A program made the translations under genes and the position numbers. A stretch of DNA of 64,000 bases, taken from NCBI RefSeq assembly GCF_048320135.1, contig NZ_CP182947.1, forward strand, positions 930,001 to 994,000, written 5' to 3'. The notes beneath the pieces are model-generated. The model worked only from the letters and a program-made list of their open reading frames with translations, was not told where the DNA came from and ran no database searches. Numbering within the stretch: the stretch's first letter is position 1; each line of letters begins with the position of its first letter. This DNA comes from Ideonella_A sakaiensis_A (lineage in GTDB: Bacteria; Pseudomonadota; Gammaproteobacteria; Burkholderiales; Burkholderiaceae_C). Positions 42,871 through 52,328 of this stretch are shown in pieces.

Positions 42871-43826
42871 CGACTGACCTTCCCCACCCGACACGCGAGC
42901 AGCTCGCGGCCAAACGCATCCTGGTGGTCGGCGATGCGATGCTCGACCGCTACTGGTATGGCGCGGTCGATCGCATCTCGCCGGAGGCGCCGGTGCCGGT
43001 GGTCAGGATCACCCATGAAGAGGAGCGCCTCGGTGGCGCAGGCAACGTTGCGCTGAATGTGCAGACACTCGGCGCCAAGGCGACGCTGATGACCGTGGTC
43101 GGCGCAGACGATGCGGCGCGCAAGCTGCAGCACCTGCTCGCGCGGCACGGCGTCGAGGCGCTGCTCGGCGAGGACCCACAGCTCTATACGATCGTCAAGC
43201 TGCGGGTGATCGGCCGCGCCCAGCAACTGATCCGCGTCGATTTCGAGAATCAGCCCGACCACGAAGTGCTGGCCGGCATGCTCGGCGACTTCGAGCGGGT
43301 GCTGCCCGACCACGACGCGGTGCTGTTTTCCGACTACGGCAAGGGCGGCCTGACCCACATCCCGCGGATGATCGAACTGGCGCGTGCGGCCGGCATTCCG
43401 GTGCTGATCGATCCGAAGGGCGTCGACTACAGCCGTTATGCCGGTGCGACCGTGATCACGCCGAACCAGAGCGAACTCGCGCAGGTGGTTGGCGGATGGG
43501 CGAATGAAATCGACCTGCACCGGCGCGCCCATTCGCTGCGCACCCAGCTCGGCCTCGAAGGCCTGTTGTTGACGCGCTCCGAGGACGGCATGTCGCTGTT
43601 CGACGCCCCCGACGGCATCGCCGGACACACCCAGGTCGCCGCCGATGCGAGAGAGGTTTTCGATGTCACCGGCGCCGGCGACACGGTGATCGCGACGATG
43701 GCGGTGATGCTGGCGGCCGGCGTCGCGCTGCGCGACGCGATGCCGGTGGCCAACCGCGCCGGCGGCATCGTCGTCGGCAAATTCGGCACCGCCAGTGTGG
43801 AATACGACGAATTGTTCGGCAGTTGA
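42867..43826 (+). CDS. rfaE1: D-glycero-beta-D-manno-heptose-7-phosphate kinase (HldE domain 1 / RfaE1)
   Basis: 319-residue PfkB-family sugar kinase of LPS heptose synthesis. It shows ILVVGDAMLDRYWYG near residue 20, EEERLGGAGNVALNVQTLGA near residue 52, and the catalytic DVTGAGDTVIATMA near residue 270. It corresponds to the kinase half of E. coli HldE only; no adenylyltransferase domain is attached, so RfaE2 must be encoded elsewhere. ATG at 42867 overlaps the lapB stop, implying coupled translation. hldD follows after 46 bp. Confidence 0.94.
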   Translation: MTTDLPHPTREQLAAKRILVVGDAMLDRYWYGAVDRISPEAPVPVVRITHEEERLGGAGNVALNVQTLGAKATLMTVVGADDAARKLQHLLARHGVEALLGEDPQLYTIVKLRVIGRAQQLIRVDFENQPDHEVLAGMLGDFERVLPDHDAVLFSDYGKGGLTHIPRMIELARAAGIPVLIDPKGVDYSRYAGATVITPNQSELAQVVGGWANEIDLHRRAHSLRTQLGLEGLLLTRSEDGMSLFDAPDGIAGHTQVAADAREVFDVTGAGDTVIATMAVMLAAGVALRDAMPVANRAGGIVVGKFGTASVEYDELFGS

Positions 43827-43872
43827 AGCGCTGCCGCGAGATGTGCGTGGCAACACGCAGGAAGGAGTCCAG

Positions 43873-44865
43873 ATGAAAGTCGTGGTTACCGGCGCTGCCG
43901 GAATGATCGGCAGCAACCTCGTTCACGGCCTGAATGCGATCGGCATCGATGATGTCATTGCCGTCGACGATCTGACCGACGGGCCGAAATACCGCAACCT
44001 GCTCGGCGCGTCGCTCGCCGACTATTTCGACAAGGACGAGTTCTACCAGCGCTTCGCCGCCGGCGAACTCGGCAAGGTCGATGCGGTATTCCACGAAGGC
44101 GCGTGTTCCGACACGATGGAGCACAACGGCCGCTTCATGCTCGACAACAACTACCGCTGCTCGAAGCGGCTGCTCGACGCCTGCCAGGCGCAGGGCACGC
44201 GGCTGCTGTATGCCTCGTCGGCGGCGACCTATGGCGGCAGCAGCGAATTCCGCGAAGTGCCGGAATTCGAACAGCCGCTGAATGTCTACGGTTATTCGAA
44301 ACTGCTGTTCGACAACGTCGTGCGGCGGATGATCGACCACGCGACATCGCAGGTCGTCGGCTTCCGCTATTTCAACGTTTATGGGCCGCGCGAACAGCAC
44401 AAGGGGCGGATGGCCTCGGTCGCCTTCCACCACTTCAACCAGATGCGCGACACCGGCCATGTCAAGCTGTTCGGCGAATACGGCGGGTATGCGCCTGGCC
44501 AGCAATCGCGGGATTTCATCCACGTCGACGATGTCGTCGCGGTCAACCTGTGGTTTTTGCAGCATCCCGATCGCAACGGCATCTTCAACCTCGGCACCGG
44601 CCGCGCCCAGCCGTTCAACGACGTTGCCGAGGCAACGGTCAATGCGGTGCGTGCACAGCGCGGCGAGCCGCCGATGAGTCTGCCCGAGATGGTGCAGGCC
44701 GGGCTCGTGCAGTACATCGATTTCCCGCCGGCACTGGTCGGCAAATACCAATGCTTCACCGAAGCCGACATGTCGCGCCTGCGCGCGGTCGGCTGCGAAC
44801 ACCAGTTCGCCCCAGTGGGGGACGGCGTTGCCCGCTACGGGGGGTGGTTGGCCAGCCAGGCTTGA
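43873..44865 (+). CDS. hldD: ADP-L-glycero-D-manno-heptose 6-epimerase
   Basis: 330-residue extended SDR that epimerises ADP-heptose for the LPS core. NADP-binding VTGAAGMIGSNLVHGLNAIG near residue 5, substrate region VFHEGACSDTMEHNG near residue 74, catalytic YGYSKLLFDN near residue 139, and GQQSRDFIHVDDVV near residue 212. ATG at 43873 follows AAGGAGTCC. It completes the lapAB-rfaE1-hldD group, coupling LPS quantity control with heptose supply. Confidence 0.95.
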   Translation: MKVVVTGAAGMIGSNLVHGLNAIGIDDVIAVDDLTDGPKYRNLLGASLADYFDKDEFYQRFAAGELGKVDAVFHEGACSDTMEHNGRFMLDNNYRCSKRLLDACQAQGTRLLYASSAATYGGSSEFREVPEFEQPLNVYGYSKLLFDNVVRRMIDHATSQVVGFRYFNVYGPREQHKGRMASVAFHHFNQMRDTGHVKLFGEYGGYAPGQQSRDFIHVDDVVAVNLWFLQHPDRNGIFNLGTGRAQPFNDVAEATVNAVRAQRGEPPMSLPEMVQAGLVQYIDFPPALVGKYQCFTEADMSRLRAVGCEHQFAPVGDGVARYGGWLASQA

Positions 44866-44926
44866 GTTTCACTGGTCGGGCGGCGCGATGCGGCGCATTT
44901 CTTCAACCACCGACCAAGGAAACACC

Positions 44927-45265
44927 ATGTTCAAGCACTGCCTGGCCACGTTGCTGGCCGCCCTGACAAGCCTGTTCGCAGCCGCTGCCTTTGCGGCGGT
45001 CGACATCAACAAGGCCGACCAGGCCGCACTCGAGAGCATCAAGGGCATCGGTCCGGCGATGTCGACCCGCCTGCTCGACGAGCGCAAGAAAAGCCCGTTC
45101 AAGGATTGGCCCGACATGATCGATCGCGTCAAGGGTCTGGGCACCGGCAATGCCGGCAAGCTGTCCGAGGCCGGGCTGACCGTCAACGGCACCGCGTATG
45201 CGAAGTCGGATGCGGCCAAGCCGGCCGCGCCGAAGGCCGCCGACAACAAGCCGGCGAAAAAGTAG
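44927..45265 (+). CDS. ComEA-like helix-hairpin-helix protein
   Basis: 112-residue exported protein. A signal peptide (CLATLLAALTSLFAAAAFAA) is followed by AVDINKADQAALESIKGIGP and KGLGTGNAGKLSEAGL, the two helix-hairpin-helix turns of the ComEA DNA-binding domain. A Lys/Ala/Pro tail (AAKPAAPKAADNKPAKK) ends it. ComEA homologues bind incoming DNA in the periplasm during natural transformation; short forms like this also occur in species not known to be competent. AAGGAAAC precedes the ATG. It converges on the patatin gene with only 2 bp between stops. Confidence 0.85.
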   Translation: MFKHCLATLLAALTSLFAAAAFAAVDINKADQAALESIKGIGPAMSTRLLDERKKSPFKDWPDMIDRVKGLGTGNAGKLSEAGLTVNGTAYAKSDAAKPAAPKAADNKPAKK

Positions 45266-45267
45266 CC

Positions 45268-46542
45268 TCAACCGCCGACGGCGGCCGCGGCGACGACGGC
45301 TTCGTCGGTCCAGCCAAAAAACCGGATCACCTCGGCGCGCCGCTGCAGCGTATCGGCGATGCCGAGGTCGATCAGTTCTGATGTGTATGGGGTTTCGAAC
45401 AGCAGATAGCTGGCCAATGCAGCGCCGCGCGCCGAGTCCCCCTCGCCTGAGACGCCGACCACCCGCAGCAGGCCGCGGATCGGTCCCGGCAGACTGCCGA
45501 GGTGGCGCGCGGCCAGATCGTCGAGCCGCTGGCTTGGTGAAATCACCAGCACGTCGATCGGCCGCAGCACCGATGCAGCACGGGCCTGCGGCGCAAGCAG
45601 CGCCAGCGTCGAATTGATCCGCTGCAGCCGCTCGACGTCGACCGCCAGCGCATCGAGAAAAATGCTCGACATCGCATGGCCGGCGATCTGGGCAAGGTTC
45701 GGATATTCGCTGCTCGAGCGCTGTTCGTCGGGCGGCTCATGCATCCGCCCGGCGCCGATCACCAGGATGCGCTCGGCCCCGAGGTGAACCGCCGGCGAGA
45801 TCGGTGCCGACTGGCGCATCGAACCATCACCGAAATATTCGATCCGGCCGTCGATCGGCAACGCCACCGCCGGAAAGACGAACGGGATCGCGGCTGACGC
45901 CAGCAGGTGTTCACATGCGATCGAACAGCGACGTGCCATCCGCTGCGACCGCGTCCACGGCAGGATATGTTCCAGCGACTGGTAGAAGGTCAGGTGCTGG
46001 CCGGTGCCATAACTCGATGCGGTGACGGCAACGGCATGCAGATGGCCTTCGGCCACCATGCGGTCGATGCGTGCGGTATCGATCAGCCGCTGCAGCAGGC
46101 CGCTCAGCGGACTGCAGTCGAGCAGGGAACGAGGGCGGGCCCGGCTCCAGCGTGCAATCAGCCAACCCAGCGACAACATCGTCAGCCAGCGGGCGCCGCT
46201 TCTGGCGATGCCGAGGCTGTCGGTGCGGTAGACCTGTTCTGCGCTGAACCCGCGCCATACATTGACCAGATCGGCGACGGCGGCGTCGAAGTCATCGGCT
46301 CGACACGCCAGCGCCGCCGCATTGATCGCGCCGGCCGAGGTGCCGGCGATCACCGGGAACGGATTGGCAGTCAAAGCGCGGCGGGCCTCGCCCGGACCCG
46401 CAGCACGTTGCCGCGCGATCACTTCGCGCCGGATTTGCGACAAGGCATGCAGCACGCCAACCTGGTAGGCGGCACGTGCCCCGCCACCACTGAGGATCAG
46501 GCCGGTGACCGGGATGTGGGCAGATGCTGGCAGCTGCGGCAT
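45268..46542 (-). CDS. Patatin-like phospholipase family protein
   Basis: 424-residue protein. The patatin oxyanion loop is GLILSGGGARAAYQVGVLHA near residue 14, the nucleophile is in VIAGTSAGAINAAAL near residue 64, and the dyad aspartate is in EYFGDGSMRQSAP near residue 233 (DGS instead of the more common DGG). No signal peptide is visible, so cytoplasmic or membrane-peripheral lipid acyl hydrolase activity is expected. The first ATG at 46542 is in the right place for this family. Confidence 0.87.
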   Translation of the reverse strand: MPQLPASAHIPVTGLILSGGGARAAYQVGVLHALSQIRREVIARQRAAGPGEARRALTANPFPVIAGTSAGAINAAALACRADDFDAAVADLVNVWRGFSAEQVYRTDSLGIARSGARWLTMLSLGWLIARWSRARPRSLLDCSPLSGLLQRLIDTARIDRMVAEGHLHAVAVTASSYGTGQHLTFYQSLEHILPWTRSQRMARRCSIACEHLLASAAIPFVFPAVALPIDGRIEYFGDGSMRQSAPISPAVHLGAERILVIGAGRMHEPPDEQRSSSEYPNLAQIAGHAMSSIFLDALAVDVERLQRINSTLALLAPQARAASVLRPIDVLVISPSQRLDDLAARHLGSLPGPIRGLLRVVGVSGEGDSARGAALASYLLFETPYTSELIDLGIADTLQRRAEVIRFFGWTDEAVVAAAAVGG

Positions 46543-46603
46543 TTGCCGCAGTGTAGGCAGCGCACTGGCGTCGTCAAAGCCGGATCAGCGCCAGCCGTCA
46601 CCA

Positions 46604-47089
46604 TCAATCATCGTGATGGTGCTTCTTGTGATGTCTTTTCTCTTGCTTGTGCCATTCCTTCTCGCGCTTGCGCATTTCCTTCTCGCGCTTGCGCTCGTAC
46701 TTGTCGTACTCCTTCTCGCGCTTGCGCTCGTATTTGTCGTACTCGTGCGAATGGCTGTGATAAACGGGCCGATAGACATCGCGGTACCAGCGATCCTGGA
46801 CGAAATAGACCGGCTGCCCACAGGCGTTGTATTTTGCGCAGTGCTTGCTCCACTTCTTCGCATGGCCGGGCGGCACATGCAGGTAGATTGGCTGGCGATA
46901 AACCGCGACCGGCGACGGCGCGATCACCACCGGCTGCGGATACACCAGCACCGGCGGCGACGGCGCTCGGCCGATGTCGATGCGTCCATAAACCCCCGGC
47001 TGGTCGAAGCCGATCGTCACCCCGACGTCGCTCGCCACTGCCGGCACCGCGGCGGCGAAGATCGAAAAAGCAAGCAGATATCGTTTCAT
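46604..47089 (-). CDS. Exported basic protein with 11-residue repeats, function unknown
   Basis: 161-residue protein that I recognise only as a conserved hypothetical type. A signal peptide (MKRYLLAFSIFAAAVPAVAS) is followed by a Pro/Val/Tyr region (PPVLVYPQPVVIAPSPVAVY). A conserved block then reads VPPGHAKKWSKHCAKYNACG with two cysteines. The C-terminal third is charged coiled-coil-like, built from YDKYERKREKE repeats, ending in a His-rich HHKKHHHDD. The His tail could bind metal, and the repeats come from a 33-bp DNA repeat. It lies between dnaE and the patatin gene on the same strand. Confidence 0.75.
   Translation of the reverse strand: MKRYLLAFSIFAAAVPAVASDVGVTIGFDQPGVYGRIDIGRAPSPPVLVYPQPVVIAPSPVAVYRQPIYLHVPPGHAKKWSKHCAKYNACGQPVYFVQDRWYRDVYRPVYHSHSHEYDKYERKREKEYDKYERKREKEMRKREKEWHKQEKRHHKKHHHDD
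46656..46742 (-). repeat. 33-bp tandem repeat inside the basic exported protein gene
   Basis: Two complete units, 46677-46709 and 46710-46742, differ at one base; a third partial unit (about 18 bp) is at 46656-46673. Each unit encodes 11 residues, YDKYERKREKE on the minus strand. Because the unit is a multiple of three, slippage would change repeat number without changing frame. Confidence 0.85.
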
Positions 47090-47177
47090 GGCAGAGGTCT
47101 CAGTCTCGGTGGATGGGAGCCGTCAACAAGCAGGCCATCCGGCTCCGAGTCCATCAGACGCCCACTGGTTCCTCAGG

Positions 47178-50100
47178 TCAATGCCCGGCCGGTGACAATT
47201 CGTAAACGACACGGGCCCGTCCGCCACTGGCCTCGCGCCAGCAGCCGAGCGCCTCGTCACTCGGAAAGAAGCGGCCGTCCTCGCCCAGATCGATCTCGGC
47301 ACGTGCGTTTTGCCGCCGGACAATCAGCCGCACACCAAGCCCCTCGACCGACTCGCCGTGTTCGCCTGCCTTGCGGCGTGCCGGAAACTGCCGGATCAGG
47401 CTGTCGACCGGTGGCAATGCGGCATCGAGTTCGATCCGCAGGTGTTTGCCGAAGCGGCAGCGGGCCTCGGCCAAGTCCCAGATCTGCTGGATATTGAGCC
47501 GCACGCCACCCGAAAACCTGTCGTTCTGCACCTTGCCCTGCACGACGATGAGTTCGTCGTCCTTCAGCAACTCGCGGTTTGCGTTCAGCAGGTCTTCGGC
47601 AACAACCGATTCGATCGCGTCCGACTTGTCGTCGAGCTTGAAGATTGCGACCCGGCCGCGCTGGCCGTTGATGATGCGTAGATCGCTGACGATGCCGGCC
47701 AGCAGCTGCGGCTCGCGGCTGTCGATCAGGTCGGCGATCTGCCGCTTTGCGAACAGCCGCACCTCGTCGGCGCTCTGGTCGAACAAATGGCCGGACAGGA
47801 AAAAGCCGAGTGCCGCCTTTTCGTGGCCGAGCCGCTCGCGGATGCTCCACTGCGGCGCATCGACCAGCGGCGGCTCGACGGTCGATGCGGCATGGCTGCC
47901 AGTCGCATCGTCGGGACCGAAGTCAAACAGGCCGACCTGATCGGCATGGGCGGCCTGCGTATCGGCCCATTCAAGCGCGAGGCCGACGCTGGCGATCATC
48001 GCGGCCCGGTCCGGGTGCAGGCCGTCGAAGGCGCCGGCCTTGATCAGCGCCTCGATCACCCGCTTGTTGATGCGCTGCCGGTCGACCCGGGCGCAGAAAT
48101 CGAACAGGCTCTTGAACGGACCACCCTGATCGCGTGCGGTGACGATCGCCTGGATCGCGCCGAGCCCGGTGCCCTTGATCGCGCCGAGGCCGTAACGGAT
48201 CGTCTTGTCGCCGACCGGCTCGAAGCGGGCGGTGCCCTGGTTGACATCCGGCGCCAGCAGTTCGACACCGAAGGCCTTGGCGTCATTCCACAACACCCGC
48301 AGCTTGTCGGTATCGTCGGACTCGACCGTCAGGTTGGCGGCAAAGAATTCGGCGGTGCAGTGGACCTTGATCCACGCGGTGTGATAGGCCAGCAGCGAGT
48401 AAGCGGCGGCGTGCGACTTGTTGAAGCCGTAGCCGGCAAATTTCTCCATCAGGTCGAAGACCTCGTCGGCCACCGCGGTCGAGATGCCCTTTTCCGCCGC
48501 ACCGTTGCGGAAGATCTCGCGGTGCTTGGCCATTTCCTCGGCCTTCTTCTTGCCCATCGCGCGACGCAGCAGGTCGGCGCCGCCGAGCGAGTAGCCACCG
48601 AGCACCTGCGCGGCCTGCATCACCTGTTCCTGGTAGACCATGATGCCGTAGGTCTCGCCGAGCACCGCCTCGAGCAGCGGGTGCGGGTAACTGACGTCCT
48701 CGCGGCCATGTTTGCGCGCGCAGAAACTCGGGATGTTCTCCATCGGGCCGGGGCGGAACATCGCATTCAGCGCGATCAGGTCCTCCAGCCGGCTCGGCTT
48801 CGCATCGCGCAGCATGCGTTGCATGCCGGCGCTTTCAAACTGGAAGACCGATTCGGTGCGGCCCTCGGAGAACAAGCGGTAGACGCGCGCATCGTCGAGC
48901 GGCAGCGTCTCGTATGAAAAATCCTTCAGCGCTGGCCGGCGCGCGACGATGAATTCCTTCGCGAGTTCGAGGATGGTCAGCGTCGCCAGGCCGAGAAAGT
49001 CGAACTTGACGAGGCCGATCGCCTCGACATCGTCCTTGTCGTACTGGCTGACCGCGCTGTCGCTGCCGGGCTGCAGATAAAGCGGGCAGAAATCGGTGAT
49101 CTTGCCGGGCGCAATCAGCACGCCGCCGGCGTGCATGCCGATATTGCGGGTCAGGCCCTCGACGCGAGCAGCCAGCGACAGCAGCTCGGCCACCTCTTCC
49201 TCGGCCGCCTCGCGCTGCTCGATCTCCGGCGCCTCCTTGCGCGCATAGATGATCCCGGGGTCGGGCGACTCCGGCACCCGCGCCAGCGTCACCGTCTTGC
49301 CTGGGGGTGCTGGCACCAGCTTGGCGATCGAATCGACGTGGCCATAACCCATGCCGAGCACGCGGCCGACGTCGCGCAGCGCCGCCTTCGCCGCCATCGT
49401 TCCGAAGGTGACGATCTGGCTGACCGCATCGCGGCCATAACGCTGCTTCACATAGTCGATCACCCGGTCCCGGTTCGCCTGGCAGAAATCGATGTCGAAG
49501 TCCGGCATCGAAACCCGTTCCGGGTTCAGGAATCGCTCGAACAGCAGGTTGTAGCGCAGCGGGTCGAGGCCGGTGATCTTCAAGGCATACGCCACCAGCG
49601 AGCCGGCGCCCGATCCCCGGCCCGGCCCGACCGGGCAACCATTGTTCTGCGCCCAGTTGATGAAGTCCGCAACGATCAGGAAATAACCCGGGAAACCCAT
49701 CTTCAGGATCGTCGCGATCTCGAATTCGAGCCGCTCGACATAACGCGGCCGCTGCCGATCGCGCTCGGCCACATCGGGATACAGCAGTTCGAGCCGCTCC
49801 TCCAGACCCTGGTGCGACGCGAGCCGGAAATAGTCGGCCATCGGCATCGGCACGCCGTCGCGCAGCGGCGTCGGAAAATCCGGCAGCTGCGGCTTGCCAA
49901 GAACGAGTTCGAGGTTGCAGCGCTTGGCGATCTCGATCGTATTGACGACCGCACTCGGAATATCGGCAAACAGCGCCTCCATCCGCTGCTGGCTCAGCAG
50001 GTACTGCTGCTGGCCGAAACGCTTGATGCGCCGCGGGTTGGTCAGCGTCTCGCCTTCGGCGACGCAGACGCGCGCCTCGTGCGCCTCGAAATCGTCGGGC

Positions 50101-50729
50101 TCGAGAAACTGCACCGGGTGGGTCGCGACGACCGGCAGTCCGAGTTCGGCAGCCAGCGGCACCGCCGCCCTGACGTGGGCTTCATGGTTCGGCAGTCCGG
50201 CCCGTTGCAGCTCGATGTAGAAGCGGCCCGGGAAGAGCGCCGCGAGCTGCTGCGCCAATTGGCTGGCCCGCTGCGGATCCTGCGCCAGCAGCGCCTGGCC
50301 GACGGCGCCGAGGTCGGCACCCGACAATGCGATCAGCCCGTCGCCGAGCTCGGCCAGCCAGTCCCATTGCAGCCAGCCCTGGTTGCGCTGGTTGCCAGCC
50401 GGCGTCTGCAGCCAGGCTCGCGACAACAGTTCGCAAAGGTTCAGATAACCGCGGTTCGATTGCACCAGCAGCAGCAGCCGGCTCGGATGCTGGTCATGGC
50501 GGCGCTCGCCGCCTTCCGGTGCCAGCCAGACATCGGCACCGATCAGCGGCTTCAGACCCGCCTTGCGCGCCGTACCGTAGAACTTGACCGCACCGAACAG
50601 GTTGCCCAGATCGGTGATTGCCATCGCCGGCTGGCCGTCCTTCGCCGCTGCGGCAATCGCGTCGCCGATGCGCAAACTGCCGTCGACGATCGAGAATTCG
50701 GTATGGGTTCGCAGGTGGATGAAGGGCAT
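47178..50729 (-). CDS. dnaE: DNA polymerase III subunit alpha
   Basis: 1183-residue replicative polymerase. The N-terminal PHP domain starts FIHLRTHTEFSIVDGSLRIG. The palm catalytic aspartates are in VSMPDFDIDFCQANRDRVID near residue 405, and GPGRGSGAGSLVAYALKIT precedes them. The fingers include KFAGYGFNKSHAAAYSLLAY near residue 760, and an OB-fold region lies near residue 1000. Length and motifs match DnaE1 (E. coli 1160), not the error-prone DnaE2. It is divergent from trhO with 35 bp between starts. Confidence 0.96.
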   Translation of the reverse strand: MPFIHLRTHTEFSIVDGSLRIGDAIAAAAKDGQPAMAITDLGNLFGAVKFYGTARKAGLKPLIGADVWLAPEGGERRHDQHPSRLLLLVQSNRGYLNLCELLSRAWLQTPAGNQRNQGWLQWDWLAELGDGLIALSGADLGAVGQALLAQDPQRASQLAQQLAALFPGRFYIELQRAGLPNHEAHVRAAVPLAAELGLPVVATHPVQFLEPDDFEAHEARVCVAEGETLTNPRRIKRFGQQQYLLSQQRMEALFADIPSAVVNTIEIAKRCNLELVLGKPQLPDFPTPLRDGVPMPMADYFRLASHQGLEERLELLYPDVAERDRQRPRYVERLEFEIATILKMGFPGYFLIVADFINWAQNNGCPVGPGRGSGAGSLVAYALKITGLDPLRYNLLFERFLNPERVSMPDFDIDFCQANRDRVIDYVKQRYGRDAVSQIVTFGTMAAKAALRDVGRVLGMGYGHVDSIAKLVPAPPGKTVTLARVPESPDPGIIYARKEAPEIEQREAAEEEVAELLSLAARVEGLTRNIGMHAGGVLIAPGKITDFCPLYLQPGSDSAVSQYDKDDVEAIGLVKFDFLGLATLTILELAKEFIVARRPALKDFSYETLPLDDARVYRLFSEGRTESVFQFESAGMQRMLRDAKPSRLEDLIALNAMFRPGPMENIPSFCARKHGREDVSYPHPLLEAVLGETYGIMVYQEQVMQAAQVLGGYSLGGADLLRRAMGKKKAEEMAKHREIFRNGAAEKGISTAVADEVFDLMEKFAGYGFNKSHAAAYSLLAYHTAWIKVHCTAEFFAANLTVESDDTDKLRVLWNDAKAFGVELLAPDVNQGTARFEPVGDKTIRYGLGAIKGTGLGAIQAIVTARDQGGPFKSLFDFCARVDRQRINKRVIEALIKAGAFDGLHPDRAAMIASVGLALEWADTQAAHADQVGLFDFGPDDATGSHAASTVEPPLVDAPQWSIRERLGHEKAALGFFLSGHLFDQSADEVRLFAKRQIADLIDSREPQLLAGIVSDLRIINGQRGRVAIFKLDDKSDAIESVVAEDLLNANRELLKDDELIVVQGKVQNDRFSGGVRLNIQQIWDLAEARCRFGKHLRIELDAALPPVDSLIRQFPARRKAGEHGESVEGLGVRLIVRRQNARAEIDLGEDGRFFPSDEALGCWREASGGRARVVYELSPAGH

Positions 50730-50764
50730 CCAGGGATTGTAGGCAGCGCCGCTAAAATCCCCCG

Positions 50765-51499
50765 GTGTCGACGATCCTGAATATCTCCGCCTACCGCTTC
50801 GTGGCGCTGCCCGATGCAGCCGAACTGCGGCCCCGGTTCGAACAATCCGCCGCTGCCGCCGGACTGAAAGGCACGGTGCTGCTTGCCGAGGAAGGCATCA
50901 ACCTGTTCCTGGCCGGCATCGCGGCCGACCTGCGGCGCTGGCTGGCCTGGCTGCACGAGGACCCACGTTTCGCCGGCCTCGTCGCGAAGGAAAGCTGGTC
51001 CGACGCGGTGCCGTTTGGCAAGCTGCTGGTCAAGCACAAACGGGAGATCATCCGGATGAACCACCCGGCGATCCGACCGCAACAGGGTCGCGCGCCGGCG
51101 GTCGATGCGCCGACGCTCGCGCGCTGGCTCGACGCCGGCCATGACGACGCGGGCCGGCCGGTCGTGCTGCTCGATACACGCAACCGCTTCGAGGTCGAGC
51201 AAGGGCGGTTTGTCGATGCGGTCGACCTGCAGACCAGCCGCTTCAGCGAACTGCCGGATGCCGCGCTGTCGCGGCGTGCCGAGTTTGCCGGCAAGACCGT
51301 CGTCAGCTATTGCACCGGCGGCATCCGCTGCGAAAAGGCGGCGCTGTTTCTCGCCGAGGCCGGCTTCGACAACGTGCTGCAACTCGACGGCGGCATCCTC
51401 GCCTATTTCGAGCAGGTCGGCGGACGGCATTTCGAAGGCGAATGTTTTGTCTTCGACCAGCGCATCGCGCTCGACCCGCATTTGCAAGTCGCTGCCTAG
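50765..51499 (+). CDS. trhO: tRNA uridine(34) hydroxylase TrhO / rhodanese-domain protein
   Basis: 244-residue protein of the YceA/TrhO family, which forms 5-hydroxyuridine at tRNA position 34. The N-terminal acylphosphatase-like region has NISAYRFVALPDAAELRP and LLAEEGINLFLAG; the rhodanese domain holds the active cysteine in VVSYCTGGIRCEKAALFLAE near residue 180. The start is GTG at 50765; a TAAAAT hexamer at 50753-50758 is too close to be its -10 unless transcription is leaderless. It lacks the C-terminal CxxC extension of longer homologues. Confidence 0.88.
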   Translation: MSTILNISAYRFVALPDAAELRPRFEQSAAAAGLKGTVLLAEEGINLFLAGIAADLRRWLAWLHEDPRFAGLVAKESWSDAVPFGKLLVKHKREIIRMNHPAIRPQQGRAPAVDAPTLARWLDAGHDDAGRPVVLLDTRNRFEVEQGRFVDAVDLQTSRFSELPDAALSRRAEFAGKTVVSYCTGGIRCEKAALFLAEAGFDNVLQLDGGILAYFEQVGGRHFEGECFVFDQRIALDPHLQVAA

Positions 51500-51502
51500 C
51501 CT

Positions 51503-52204
51503 TTACGGCGCCAGATCGAACACCAGTACCTCCGCCGCATCGCCATCGGCAAGTCGCAGCCGCCCGCTGTCGCTGAGCAAGGCCGCGTCGCCGGCGTTCA
51601 GCACCTCGCCGTTGACCGCCAGGCGGCCGCTGATCAGGTGCACATAGGCCTTGCGCGCCGGGTCGAGTGCCAGTTCCGCCGCCTCATCACCGTCGAACAG
51701 GCCGGCAAACAGGTCGGCATCGGCGTGCAGCCTGACCGACGCGTTGCGGCCGTCGCGGCTGGCGACCAGCCGCAACTGCCCGCGCCTGCTGGCGGCATCG
51801 AAGTGGCGCTGCTCGTACGACGGCGCAATGGCGCGCTGATCCGGCAGCAGCCAGATCTGCAGGAAGTGGGTGGCGTCGCTCGGCGAATGGTTGAACTCGC
51901 TGTGGGTGACGCCGCTGCCGGCGCTCATCCGTTGCACATCGCCGGGCACGATCGTCGCATGGTTGCCGAGGTTGTCCTGGTGCGCCAGCGCGCCATCGAG
52001 CACATAGCTGATGATCTCCATGTCGCGGTGGCTGTGCGAGCCGAAACCACGGCCCGGCGCGACCCGGTCCTCGTTGATGACGCGCAGGTTGCCCCAGCCC
52101 ATGCGGCGCGGGTCGAGGTAATCGGCAAACGAAAAACTGTGGAAACTCTGCAGCCAGCCGTGGTTGGCAAAACCGCGTTGATGGCCCCGGCGGATCTCGA
52201 TCAT
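51503..52204 (-). CDS. Pirin family protein (quercetinase-like cupin)
   Basis: 233-residue bicupin. The N-terminus RGHQRGFANHGWLQSFHSFS and the metal-site motif GFGSHSHRDMEIISYVLDG near residue 53 place it with E. coli YhhW/pirin. The second ligand pair is in GSGVTHSEFNHS near residue 97, so the His-His-His-Glu set is intact. Quercetin dioxygenase activity is known for some members; the native substrate is unclear. AAGGAG stands 6 nt before the ATG. It is divergent from a LysR gene, a common arrangement for pirin genes. Confidence 0.9.
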   Translation of the reverse strand: MIEIRRGHQRGFANHGWLQSFHSFSFADYLDPRRMGWGNLRVINEDRVAPGRGFGSHSHRDMEIISYVLDGALAHQDNLGNHATIVPGDVQRMSAGSGVTHSEFNHSPSDATHFLQIWLLPDQRAIAPSYEQRHFDAASRRGQLRLVASRDGRNASVRLHADADLFAGLFDGDEAAELALDPARKAYVHLISGRLAVNGEVLNAGDAALLSDSGRLRLADGDAAEVLVFDLAP

Positions 52205-52215
52205 CAGATGCTCCT

Positions 52216-52293
52216 TTCGATCTCTCGAATGTAGAAGCGACCATCGCGCAGCGCATTGGTTGCCGATTCAAGCATCCATTCAAATATCATGAA
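52216..52293. promoter_or_regulatory. Candidate LysR-type operator region between pirin and lysR genes
   Basis: TTCGA-TCTC-TCGAA (52216-52229) is a perfect palindrome touching the pirin Shine-Dalgarno. A second, weaker dyad, TTCA-N7-TGAA, is at 52279-52293 and overlaps a TATCAT hexamer. Both have the inverted A/T-ended form often bound by LysR-type regulators. Binding is inference. Confidence 0.4.
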
Positions 52294-52328
52294 GCGCCAC
52301 CCTGCCCTGCCGCACCGGCGCGCCGCCC

